The notes: generated by a model not told the origin, from the letters alone. 11,927 nucleotides of DNA from Oscillospiraceae bacterium (GCA_031266955.1 JAISAA010000147.1:1-11927); one strand, 5' to 3'. Counted from the stretch's first letter, positions 4,787 to 11,927 are shown. Translations and numbers: made by a program.

Positions 4787-7075
4787 GTGAATCGTGCGGT
4801 GAAAAAGGTACGGCACAACGGAGAGGAACCGATAGGAGCGGTCATAGGCCGCACATTCATTCTGCTTTTGGTATGCGGCGTCGCCGCGTTTGTGCTGCTT
4901 GGGTTCAAGCTGTTTGACGTGCAGGTGCGCCGGCACGGGGAGCTGGAAGAAAAGGCGATAGAGCAGCAGACGCGTGAATCAGCCGTAAAAGCGTCCCGCG
5001 GGACGATATACGACTCGGGCGGCAAGGCGCTCGCCGTGTCCGCGACGGCGGAAACGGTGTATATCGACCCGTATATGTTAAAGCTGAACGGTGAGAACGC
5101 CGCGGATATTTCGTCGCATCTCTCTGAGTTGCTCGGCGTGGACTATGACAGCCTTATTTCAAAATTTGAAAACACGAAGCAGCGCGGACTTCCCGTAAAG
5201 CGTAAGATAGAGGGCGAGGAAGCCGCGTCGGTGAGACGCTATATCTCGGAAAACAAGCTGACGAGCGTCTATCTCGCCGAAGACTCGAAGCGGTATTATC
5301 CTCAAAGCTCGCTTGCGAGCAGCGTGATCGGCTTCGTCGGCACGGACAATTACGGCCTTGAGGGGCTGGAAGCGAAATACGACGAATATCTGACCGGCAC
5401 GGACGGCAGAGTAATAAGGCTGAAAAACGTCGCCGGGACGGATATGCTGTTTTCCGACTACGAAAACTATTTCGACGCCGAAAACGGCTGCGATATCACG
5501 CTCACGATCGATTCTACTATACAATATTATCTCGAAAAGCACTTAAAGCAGGCCGTCGCCGATTTTGACGCGTCCGGCGGCGCGGCGGCGATAGCGATGG
5601 ACCCGAAAACGGGCGGAATACTCGGAATGGCAAGCTTGGGCGGCTATGATCTCAACGCGCCCTTTGATATAAGCGAAGAAATTATGGAGTCGATATCGGG
5701 GCTTGACGCGGAGGGATACTCGGCGGAGCTCGCGGCGGCAAGACAGCGTCAATGGCGAAACAAGGCGATCTCGGACACCTACGAGCCCGGCTCCGTCTTC
5801 AAAATATTCACGCTCGCGATGGCGCTTGAGGAAGGGCTCGTTGACGAAAACTCCACGTTTTACTGCGGCGGCGAGCTTTCCGGGGTGCCCGGACGCACGG
5901 GTGCGCCGTACCACTGCTGGAAAGCGGGAGGCCACTTGACGCAGACGCTTTCGGAGGCGGTGCAGAATTCCTGCAACATCGCGTTCATAAATATAGGTCT
6001 GCGCGTGGGCGCGGAGACGTTTTACAAATACATCGACGCGTTCGGCTTTTTCGACAAAACGGGCATAGACCTATCGGGCGAATCCGCGAGCATTTGGTGG
6101 TCTCCCGAGGTGTTTACGGAGGCGGACAATAAAACGCAGCTCGCGTCCGCGTCGTTCGGGCAGACGTTCAATATCACGCCGATACAGCTTGTCACGGCTG
6201 TTTCAGCCGTCGTAAACGGCGGCGATATGTACACGCCGAATATTGTCAAGCGCGTGACGGACGCGGACGGTAACATCGTGCTGAACGTCGAGCCTAAGTC
6301 CGTGAGAAAGGTAGTCAGCGAGGAAACGTCGGCGACTGTCAGGGGCATCCTTGAAAACGTGGTGAGCCAGGGCACCGGAAGAAACGCGTATGTAAAGGGC
6401 TACCGCGTCGGCGGGAAAACCGGGACGACGACGGATACCGTAAAAGAAGCCGCCGAAGGGATCAAGGAATATAAGGTGTCCTTCTGCGGCGCGGCGCCTA
6501 TGGACGATCCGCGGCTCGTCGTGCTCGTGATCCTCGACAACCCGTCTGCCGCGAAAGGATACATCAGCGGCGGGAATATGGCCGCGCCGACCGTGGGAAA
6601 CATTATGTCGGAAGCGCTGCCGTATCTCGGCGTCGCGCCGCAATATACCGAGGAGGAAGCCAAGCAGCTAAACGTCTCCATCCCGAAGCTTCAGGGCAAG
6701 ACGGAGGCGGAGGCCGCCGCGGCGTTAGAAAAGGCGGGGCTGACGTATAAGACCGTCGGGGACGGCGAGAGCGTCACAGACCAGCTTCCCGCACCGAACG
6801 CGTCCGTATCGCCGGGAACAAAGGTCATAATATATATGGGCCAGCCGCGCCCTGACGCGGAAGACGTCTCAGCGCCGAATCTCGCGGGGCTGTCCTACAG
6901 CGAAGCCAAGCGCGCGCTGGAAAACGCGGGGCTGTTTATAAGAAGCGTGGGCGTGCCGGCGACGGCCTCCGGAGCCGTCGTGTCCGTGCAGTCGGTCCCG
7001 GCGGGGGATACGGTCGCGGCGGGCGCGGTGATAGAGGTCACGCTGATAGATAAAAGTATCCAGGGGCAGTATTGA
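4787..7075 (+). CDS. ftsI: PASTA-containing class B penicillin-binding protein (FtsI/PBP2B/SpoVD type)
   Basis: This is the septal peptidoglycan transpeptidase that crosslinks strands made by FtsW. GTG at 4787 follows AGGAGAA (4774-4780). A cytoplasmic tail is followed by one membrane helix (about 22-43), a pedestal domain (about 45-230) with RGTIYDSGG at 71-79, and the transpeptidase domain (about 265-610). Catalytic motifs are complete: S336-VF-K339 within EPGSVFK, S395-C-N397, and K544-TGT. Two PASTA domains follow, about 629-685 and 694-755. The 762-residue length fits clostridial FtsI/SpoVD proteins. Bacillus clusters carry separate vegetative and sporulation copies here; this one has a single gene, so it may serve vegetative division or both. 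Cys360 and Cys377 lie between the first two catalytic motifs and could form a disulfide, as in B. subtilis SpoVD. The gene follows ftsL after 31 nt. Confidence 0.95.
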   Translation: MNRAVKKVRHNGEEPIGAVIGRTFILLLVCGVAAFVLLGFKLFDVQVRRHGELEEKAIEQQTRESAVKASRGTIYDSGGKALAVSATAETVYIDPYMLKLNGENAADISSHLSELLGVDYDSLISKFENTKQRGLPVKRKIEGEEAASVRRYISENKLTSVYLAEDSKRYYPQSSLASSVIGFVGTDNYGLEGLEAKYDEYLTGTDGRVIRLKNVAGTDMLFSDYENYFDAENGCDITLTIDSTIQYYLEKHLKQAVADFDASGGAAAIAMDPKTGGILGMASLGGYDLNAPFDISEEIMESISGLDAEGYSAELAAARQRQWRNKAISDTYEPGSVFKIFTLAMALEEGLVDENSTFYCGGELSGVPGRTGAPYHCWKAGGHLTQTLSEAVQNSCNIAFINIGLRVGAETFYKYIDAFGFFDKTGIDLSGESASIWWSPEVFTEADNKTQLASASFGQTFNITPIQLVTAVSAVVNGGDMYTPNIVKRVTDADGNIVLNVEPKSVRKVVSEETSATVRGILENVVSQGTGRNAYVKGYRVGGKTGTTTDTVKEAAEGIKEYKVSFCGAAPMDDPRLVVLVILDNPSAAKGYISGGNMAAPTVGNIMSEALPYLGVAPQYTEEEAKQLNVSIPKLQGKTEAEAAAALEKAGLTYKTVGDGESVTDQLPAPNASVSPGTKVIIYMGQPRPDAEDVSAPNLAGLSYSEAKRALENAGLFIRSVGVPATASGAVVSVQSVPAGDTVAAGAVIEVTLIDKSIQGQY

Positions 7076-7108
7076 GGCGATAAATCGGCGTGAAAGCGCG
7101 GCAACGAA

Positions 7109-7139
7109 GTCAAAGCTATATTGAGGTCAAAGCTATATT
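7109..7139 (+). repeat. 17-bp period tandem repeat between the transpeptidase gene and murE
   Basis: GTCAAAGCTATATT occurs at 7109-7122 and again at 7126-7139, a perfect 14-bp match with a 17-bp period. It lies in an 88-nt gap that otherwise holds only the murE ribosome binding site (GGGAGG, 7151-7156). The block is AT-rich in a GC-rich cluster. It is either a recent slippage duplication or a pair of protein-binding sites. Confidence 0.9.
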
Positions 7140-7163
7140 TAAGAAACGAAGGGAGGCGTCGCG

Positions 7164-8672
7164 GTGAAGCTTGCGGACATTTTCAGCGGAATAGATTTTA
7201 CGGATATGCGCGCTCCGGCGGATATGGAGCTCACGGGCATATGCTGTGATTCGCGTCTGGCGACGCCCGGCTGTCTCTTCACGGCAATTCGCGGGACGGC
7301 GAGCGACGGGCACGGCTTTATAAAAAAAGCCGTCGAAAACGGCGCCGCCTGCGTTTTATGCGAGACGCCGCCGGATATTGATATCCCGTATGTGACGGCG
7401 CTGGACACAAAAACGGCGCTCGCCCTCGCCGCGGCGAATTATTTCGGAAGACCGGCGGACAGACTGAAAATCATCGGCGTCACGGGGACGAACGGAAAAA
7501 CTACCGTGACGCACCTGATAAAGCAAATGCTCGAAAATCTGACCGGCAGACCTGTCGGGCTGATTGGCTCGATACACGATATGCTCGGCGACGAGATAAT
7601 TTCGTCGGAGCGCACGACGCCTACGACGCCGGACGCGATAGCTCTGCACGGTCTTTTCGCGAAAATGGCCGCCGGAGGCTGCGAATACGCCGTAATGGAG
7701 GTGTCCTCGCACGCGCTGGAGCTCGGGCGCGTCGCGGGGATCACGTTTGAGCTCGGCGTGCTCACAAATCTGACGCAGGATCATCTCGATTTTCACGGCG
7801 GTATGGAGGAATACGCGCGCGCGAAAGCGCGGCTTTTCGAGCAGTCCCGTCGCGGCGCCGTGAACGCCGACGACGCCGCGGCGCAAGAGCTTGCGCGAGG
7901 CGCGTCATGTGAAATATCTACGTTTTCCGCGAAAAGCGACTCGGCTGACCTTGCCGCGCGGCTTGTGAAGCTTCTGCCCGGAAAGGTTGAATTCTGCGCG
8001 CTGATGATAGGGGAGCTCGAACGGACCGAGCTGAATATTCCCGGTATGTTCTCGGTCTACAACGCGCTGGCGGCGATGCTGACCGTGCGGCTGCTCGGCT
8101 TCGGGCTGGACGCCGCCGCCGGCGCGCTCGCGCAATGCACGGGCGTAAGAGGGCGGGCGGAAACAGTCCCGACGGGGCGGGATTTTACGGTGCTCATAGA
8201 TTACGCGCACACGCCTGACGCGCTGAAAAACATAATTGAGGCCGTGCGAGGCTGCGCCGCGGGGCGCGTCGTGACGCTGTTCGGCTGCGGCGGCGACCGC
8301 GACAAGACCAAGCGCCCGCTGATGGGCGAAATAGCCGCAAGGCTTTCAGATTTCGTGATAGTCACGTCCGACAACCCGCGCACCGAAGCGCCCGAAGAGA
8401 TAATAAACCAAATCCTCGGCGGGATGGAGAACACGAAAACGCCCTGCGCCGTCATCGAAAACAGGCGGGAAGCGATATATTGGGCGATCGAAAACGCGGA
8501 GCTCGGCGACACGCTGATCCTCGCCGGCAAAGGCCACGAAGCATATCAGGAGATACACGGCGAAAAGCGGAGCTTCGACGAGCGCGAGATAGTAGCCGAG
8601 GCTTTAGAGGCTACCGCCGAGGCGATATCTTTAGAGGCCGCCGCCGAGGCGATGAAAGGCAGGTCGGTATGA
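7164..8672 (+). CDS. murE: UDP-MurNAc-L-Ala-D-Glu:meso-diaminopimelate ligase MurE
   Basis: MurE adds the third residue to the cytoplasmic peptidoglycan precursor with ATP. The GTG at 7164 lies 7 nt after GGGAGG. The 502-residue protein shows the three Mur ligase domains: a UDP-binding N-domain with CDSRLATPGCLF at 28-39, a central ATPase domain with GVTGTNGKTT at 105-114, SSERTTPTTP at 147-156, EVSSHALELGR at 179-189 and the lysine normally carbamylated at K221, and a C-domain with DYAHTPDAL at 346-354 and FGCGGDRDKTKRP at 373-385. DNPR at 403-406 together with G455 and E459 (GKGHE) are the residues that bind meso-DAP, so the wall is predicted to be meso-DAP type. After the usual end near residue 480 there is an extra Ala/Glu-rich helix (481-497) built from a duplicated 9-residue unit. 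The stop overlaps mraY as ATGA. Confidence 0.97.
   Translation: MKLADIFSGIDFTDMRAPADMELTGICCDSRLATPGCLFTAIRGTASDGHGFIKKAVENGAACVLCETPPDIDIPYVTALDTKTALALAAANYFGRPADRLKIIGVTGTNGKTTVTHLIKQMLENLTGRPVGLIGSIHDMLGDEIISSERTTPTTPDAIALHGLFAKMAAGGCEYAVMEVSSHALELGRVAGITFELGVLTNLTQDHLDFHGGMEEYARAKARLFEQSRRGAVNADDAAAQELARGASCEISTFSAKSDSADLAARLVKLLPGKVEFCALMIGELERTELNIPGMFSVYNALAAMLTVRLLGFGLDAAAGALAQCTGVRGRAETVPTGRDFTVLIDYAHTPDALKNIIEAVRGCAAGRVVTLFGCGGDRDKTKRPLMGEIAARLSDFVIVTSDNPRTEAPEEIINQILGGMENTKTPCAVIENRREAIYWAIENAELGDTLILAGKGHEAYQEIHGEKRSFDEREIVAEALEATAEAISLEAAAEAMKGRSV
8602..8653 (+). repeat. 27-bp in-frame tandem duplication at the murE 3' end
   Basis: The 25-bp segments 8602-8626 and 8629-8653 match at 23 positions with a 27-bp period, so exactly nine codons are repeated (LEATAEAIS then LEAAAEAMK). 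The preceding bases (GCCGAGG) also resemble the unit, so more than one round of duplication is possible. The copy sits just before the ATGA junction with mraY. Confidence 0.9.
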
Positions 8673-9676
8673 ACACGCTGATTACCGCGTTTGCCATAGC
8701 GTTCGCGGCGGCCGCGGCCTCCGTGTTTGTCGCGCTGCCGATCCTGCGGCGGCTGAACGCCGTGCAGCATATAAGGCAGGACGGCCCGGCCAGCCATCTC
8801 GCAAAGCAGGGCACGCCGATACTCGGCGGCGTCACATTTATATTCGCCGTCGCCTTAGTCAGCTTCACGGTCGGGCTCCCTAATATAAAGCGGGGGGATT
8901 ACACGGCGCTGCTGCCGCTGGCGCTCGCCGCCGTTTACGGCGTTATCGGCTTTATCGACGATATTGAAAAGCTCAGGAAGAAACATAACCTCGGCCTCAC
9001 CGCGTCGCAGAAATTTATATTGCAGCTTGTCATAGCGCTGGCGTTTGTACTGCTCGTGAGGGCCGCCGGGAATTTGACGCCTAATTTATACATCCCATTC
9101 GCGAATATAACGGTCCCGCTGCCGGAGCCGGTCTATCTCGCTTTCGCGGCGTTTGTCATCGTCGCCGAAGTCAACGGCGCGAACCTGACGGACGGCGCGG
9201 ACGGCCTTGCCGCCGGAGTGACGCTGCCGATAGCCGTCTGCTTCGCCGCGATAAGCCTGCTGGGCGGTGCGGCCGGAGGGCTTAAAGCGAGCGGGGCGGG
9301 CATATATTCGGCGGCGTTCGCGGGCGGGCTTTTGGGCTTTTTGCTGTTCAATATGCACCCGGCGAAGCTTTTTATGGGCGAGACCGGCGCGCAGTTTATA
9401 GGAGGCTCCGTCGCGGCGCTCGCGTTCGTGCTCGATATGCCGCTGATACTTATCACGCTCGGCTTTGTGTATTTCATCGAGGCGCTGTCTGACGTCATAC
9501 AGGTGGGCTGGTTCAAGCTTTCGCACGGGAAGCGTTTTTTCAGAATGGCCCCGATACACCACCATTTCGAGCTTAGCGGCTGGAGCGAATATAAGCTGTT
9601 TTTCGTGTTCACGGGCGTAAGCGCCGCGTTCGCGATCCTATCCTATTTTGGAGTCAGAATGAGGTATTGGGTATGA
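8669..9676 (+). CDS. mraY: phospho-N-acetylmuramoyl-pentapeptide-transferase MraY
   Basis: MraY is the integral membrane enzyme that transfers phospho-MurNAc-pentapeptide from UDP to undecaprenyl phosphate, making lipid I. The ATG at 8669 is chosen because it forms ATGA with the murE stop and starts directly with the first membrane helix; the frame stays open 63 codons upstream but only over murE. The 335-residue length and multiple hydrophobic segments fit. Motifs are KQGTPILGG (46-54), GFIDDIEKLRKKHNLGL with D97/D98 (94-110), NLTDGADGLA (172-181), LFMGETGAQFIGG (234-246) and MAPIHHHFELSGW (293-305). Two departures stand out: Ala177 in the otherwise strongly conserved DG(L)DG, and Glu238 where the family has the metal-binding aspartate of FMGD. 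The rest of the protein is ordinary MraY, and no second copy is in the window. Confidence 0.95.
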   Translation: MNTLITAFAIAFAAAAASVFVALPILRRLNAVQHIRQDGPASHLAKQGTPILGGVTFIFAVALVSFTVGLPNIKRGDYTALLPLALAAVYGVIGFIDDIEKLRKKHNLGLTASQKFILQLVIALAFVLLVRAAGNLTPNLYIPFANITVPLPEPVYLAFAAFVIVAEVNGANLTDGADGLAAGVTLPIAVCFAAISLLGGAAGGLKASGAGIYSAAFAGGLLGFLLFNMHPAKLFMGETGAQFIGGSVAALAFVLDMPLILITLGFVYFIEALSDVIQVGWFKLSHGKRFFRMAPIHHHFELSGWSEYKLFFVFTGVSAAFAILSYFGVRMRYWV

Positions 9677-9697
9677 TGCGGTATAGCGCTCAAGAAT

Positions 9698-9713
9698 GCA
9701 ATACAAGTATTGC
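9698..9713. repeat. 16-bp palindrome after mraY
   Basis: GCAATAC (9698-9704), AA, GTATTGC (9707-9713) is a perfect dyad. It could be a protein-binding operator, or in RNA a 6-bp hairpin with a CAAG loop. Its right half is also one side of the longer helix proposed for 9705-9793, so the two structures exclude each other. Confidence 0.7.
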
Positions 9714-9793
9714 GCCGCTCTTTACGCTTTGCGCCGGCGTGGGCGCCGCGCGGGCGCAAACGTAAAACAATCAATGCACAGCGCAAAATACTT
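9705..9793 (+). promoter_or_regulatory. candidate structured RNA leader upstream of ftsW
   Basis: The 136-nt gap before ftsW contains nested complementarity. An outer helix pairs AAGTATTGCGC (9705-9715) with GCGC-AA-AATACTT (9781-9793), 11 bp with a 2-nt bulge. An inner stem pairs TTTACG-C-TTTGCGCC (9721-9735) with GGCGCAAACGTAAA (9753-9766), 14 bp with one bulged C. At its tip GGCG/CGCC (9736-9739 with 9744-9747) can close a small hairpin. The outer helix ends 5 nt before the ftsW ribosome binding site (AAGGAGA, 9799-9805). No T-run follows, so it is not a standard terminator. It could be a cis-regulatory RNA, a processing or stability structure, or a small palindromic mobile element. It resembles no riboswitch that I recognise. 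Confidence 0.5.
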
Positions 9794-9812
9794 ATAGCAA
9801 GGAGACAGCAAA

Positions 9813-11057
9813 ATGGCAAAGACAATATATGCGGCGGGCCGCGAGCGCCAAGAGCGCATTGATAATGAAGAAGAGTTTGCCCCGCTCGAAAGGCGCGGCC
9901 ATATGGATATGCCGTTTTTGCTATTAGTGCTGATCCTTTTGACCGTCGGCGTGGTGATGGTGCTTTCCGCGAGCTATGCCAGCGCGTACTATGAGCGCGG
10001 GAATCCGACGTATTATTTCACAAGACAGCTCGCTTTTGCGGCGGCGGGGGCGGCGGGAATGATCCTCGTGTCACGGTTCACCGTACAATTTATGCGCCGG
10101 TGGTCGATGTGGCTGCTGGCGGGCTCCATAGCTTTGCTTGTGCTCGTACTTATCGTCGCGGAGCCGATACACGGGGTGAGGCGCTGGTTCGATCTTAAAA
10201 TCACCACGGTGCAGCCGTCGGAAATCGCCAAGGTCGGGATAATAATGTCGTTCTCCGTAATGATGTGCAAATACGGTGAATCGCTGCGCCGGTTCAGGCT
10301 GAAAAATTCGGCGTGGAAAGGCTTTCTCAGGGCGGCGGCGCCGTTTGCCGGGGCGCTCGCGGCGACGGTGGCGCTGCTGCTTGTCGAGCCGCACAATTCC
10401 GCCGCGATAATCATCGTTGCAATTGCCGCCGTCGTAATGTTTGCCGGCGGGCTCGATTTGAGGCTGTGCGTATTGGCGATAGGCATAGCGGCTCTGGCGG
10501 CGGCGTTTGTGATAGGAAAGGCCGAAAGCAGCTACGCGGACGTCGTGGAATCGGGCGGCGGCGCGTATGCGATGCGCAGAATAGTGTTCTGGCTGCATCC
10601 GGAGGCCGACCCGACGGACGGGGGATATCAGGTGCTGCAATCGCTGTACGCCGTCGGCTCCGGCGGATTAACGGGCGTCGGGCTCGGGCAGAGCCGCCAG
10701 AAATATCTGTATCTGCCCGAAGAGCATAACGACTATATTTTCGCGATAGTCTGCGAGGAGCTCGGCTTTATAGGCGCGGCGCTGATCTTAGCGCTTTTCG
10801 CGCTGCTGATAATACGCGGCTTTTGGATAGCGATGCACGCGCGCGGGAAATTTGACGCGCTTGTCGCGGCGGGGATAACGGGGATGCTCGCGATACAGGT
10901 GTTTTTGAATATTTCCGTCGTTACGAATCTGCTGCCGTGCACGGGAATATCGCTGCCGTTTTTCAGCTACGGCGGCTCCGCGCTTCTTATGCAGCTTGCG
11001 GAAATGGGGATAATCCTCTCAATTTCGCGCGATATGCCGATCACGAGAGCGGGGTAG
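9813..11057 (+). CDS. ftsW: FtsW, SEDS-family septal peptidoglycan polymerase
   Basis: FtsW polymerises lipid II into glycan strands at the septum, paired with the transpeptidase encoded at 4787-7075. The ATG at 9813 follows AAGGAGA (9799-9805). The 414-residue protein has a charged cytoplasmic N-terminus (about 1-32) and around ten membrane helices. SEDS features are GVRRWFDL...VQPSEIAK (121-140), RIVFWLHPEADPTDGGYQ (256-272) with D266 at the position of the essential aspartate (D297 in E. coli FtsW), LGQSRQKYLYLPEEHNDYIFA (291-311), EELGFIG (315-321) and LPFFSYGGSALL (381-392). The PDxGT element of many relatives is replaced by EPHNS at 192-196. SpoVE in spore formers is a close relative that sits at the same place, so a sporulation role cannot be excluded. 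The ftsW stop is 6 nt before the murG start. Confidence 0.95.
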   Translation: MAKTIYAAGRERQERIDNEEEFAPLERRGHMDMPFLLLVLILLTVGVVMVLSASYASAYYERGNPTYYFTRQLAFAAAGAAGMILVSRFTVQFMRRWSMWLLAGSIALLVLVLIVAEPIHGVRRWFDLKITTVQPSEIAKVGIIMSFSVMMCKYGESLRRFRLKNSAWKGFLRAAAPFAGALAATVALLLVEPHNSAAIIIVAIAAVVMFAGGLDLRLCVLAIGIAALAAAFVIGKAESSYADVVESGGGAYAMRRIVFWLHPEADPTDGGYQVLQSLYAVGSGGLTGVGLGQSRQKYLYLPEEHNDYIFAIVCEELGFIGAALILALFALLIIRGFWIAMHARGKFDALVAAGITGMLAIQVFLNISVVTNLLPCTGISLPFFSYGGSALLMQLAEMGIILSISRDMPITRAG

Positions 11058-11063
11058 GCGGCT

Positions 11064-11927
11064 ATGAAGTTTTTGCTTGCAGCCGGAGGAAGCGCCGGAC
11101 ATATCAATCCCGCGATAGCGATAGCGGACGCGCTGCGCCGCGCCTTGCCCGGCTGCGGGATACTGTTCGCCGGCGCGGGGCGAAAGGCCGAGAATAAGCT
11201 TGTCCCCGAGGCGGGCTATGAGCTTGTCAACATAGAAATGCGCGGCTTGAAGCGCGGACTGTCGCCGAAGGACATAGGCTATAACGTCAGGGCGGCGGCA
11301 ATGCTGCTGACGGCCTCGCGCCGCGCGGAGCGGCTGATCGCGTCATACGCGCCGGACGCCGCTATCGGCACGGGCGGATATATATGCTATCCGGTGCTGA
11401 AAGCCGCGGCGAAAGCCGGGATACCGACGGCGCTGCACGAATCGAACGCGGAGCCCGGCCTGACGGCGCGGTTGCTGTCCGGCGTCGTGACGCGCGTGTT
11501 CACCGCGTTTCCCAAAAGCGCGGAGCAATATAGGCAAGCGGGGTATAAAGACCCCGCGAGAGTGTCCGCGCTCGGGACGCCCGTGAAAGCGAGCTTTTCG
11601 GAGTATACGCGAGAGCGCGCGAGAGACGAGCTCGGTATCCGCGCGGACGAAACGGTCGTCGCGTCCTTTTGGGGTTCGCTCGGAGCCTCGGGGATGAACG
11701 AGCGTATGAAGGGCTTCATCGCGCGGAATATCCGCGAGCTCGAGGCGGGGCGCGGCTTCCGGCACATTCACGCCGCCGGGAGCGAGCAGGCCGCCGCCGT
11801 TTTGAAAGAAGCAGTCCCGCCCGACGGGAAACCGCCGGACTTTATTGATATTCGCGCTTACATTGACGATATGCCGCGGGTAATGGCGAGCGCCGACCTC
11901 GTGCTGTGCCGCGCCGGGGGCTCCACG
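11064..11927 (+). CDS. murG: MurG, lipid II-forming GlcNAc transferase, 3' end cut by the window
   Basis: MurG adds GlcNAc from UDP-GlcNAc to lipid I at the inner face of the membrane, giving lipid II. The frame opens with ATG at 11064, 6 nt after the ftsW stop, and runs 288 codons to the window edge without a stop; about 70-80 residues are probably missing. Glycosyltransferase B-fold motifs are visible: GGSAGHINPA (8-17), GTGGYICYP (102-110), HESNAEPG (125-132), GTPVK (171-175), WGSLGASGMN (203-212) and CRAGGST (282-288). Compared with common MurG sequences, the first glycine of GGSxGA is Trp203 and the RAGAS element reads RAGGS; both look like lineage variants, since the motifs are otherwise complete. 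The ribosome binding site is weak, and translation is probably coupled to ftsW. Confidence 0.96.
   Translation, partial: MKFLLAAGGSAGHINPAIAIADALRRALPGCGILFAGAGRKAENKLVPEAGYELVNIEMRGLKRGLSPKDIGYNVRAAAMLLTASRRAERLIASYAPDAAIGTGGYICYPVLKAAAKAGIPTALHESNAEPGLTARLLSGVVTRVFTAFPKSAEQYRQAGYKDPARVSALGTPVKASFSEYTRERARDELGIRADETVVASFWGSLGASGMNERMKGFIARNIRELEAGRGFRHIHAAGSEQAAAVLKEAVPPDGKPPDFIDIRAYIDDMPRVMASADLVLCRAGGST

Noticed and set aside
8480..8668. 63-codon 5' extension of the mraY frame
   Set aside because: The extension lies entirely over murE, is rich in Arg and Gly, and the ATG at 8669 gives the normal MraY N-terminus and an ATGA junction.
10313..10729. 138-codon + strand frame inside ftsW
   Set aside because: It is a shifted, Arg/Gly-rich reading of the ftsW sequence with no start signal, and FtsW motifs run unbroken through this stretch.

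Overview
The window looks like a chromosomal piece of a GC-rich, meso-diaminopimelate Firmicute, most likely an uncultured clostridial lineage (Oscillospirales or Christensenellales type). The signs are a division and cell-wall (dcw) cluster in Gram-positive order, a division transpeptidase ending in two PASTA domains, a MurE with the DNPR motif of meso-DAP-adding enzymes, strong purine-rich ribosome binding sites, and a clostridial style of TsaD, RsmH and MurG motifs. The taxonomic call is inference; no rRNA or other marker is present. All recognised genes are on the + strand, and both window ends cut a gene.

Layout. (1) 1-393 is the 3' end of an OmpR-type response regulator. (2) 394-620 is an AT-rich intergenic leader with a near-consensus promoter (442-470). 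It holds a 20-codon ORF that begins at the predicted transcription start and a CCTCCTG segment complementary to the Shine-Dalgarno sequence of the next gene. (3) 621-2566 is a two-gene operon: a tandem-GNAT acetyltransferase overlapping tsaD by 7 nt, closed by a strong hairpin at 2604-2630. (4) 2631-2808 carries a second promoter and phased AAAGT repeats that look like MraZ boxes. (5) 2809-11927 is the dcw cluster: mraZ, rsmH, ftsL, a PASTA-bearing transpeptidase (ftsI/spoVD type), murE, mraY, ftsW and a truncated murG.

How the genes fit together. MurE adds meso-DAP to the nucleotide precursor, MraY puts the completed pentapeptide on the lipid carrier, MurG (cut off by the window) makes lipid II, and FtsW with the transpeptidase polymerises and crosslinks it at the septum, with FtsL as a scaffold. 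MraZ probably tunes the cluster through the repeats in its own leader. murD and murF, which act before and after MurE, are absent here; murD is usually found between mraY and ftsW.

The most interesting non-coding signals are two leaders. The first is the GNAT leader (477-620), which looks built for translation-controlled exposure of the ribosome binding site. The second is the 136-nt gap before ftsW, which can fold into a nested long helix with a competing upstream hairpin. In the proteins, MraY has glutamate where the family has a metal-binding catalytic aspartate, and MurE ends in a 27-bp tandem duplication. Each of these is a sequence observation with no experimental support here.
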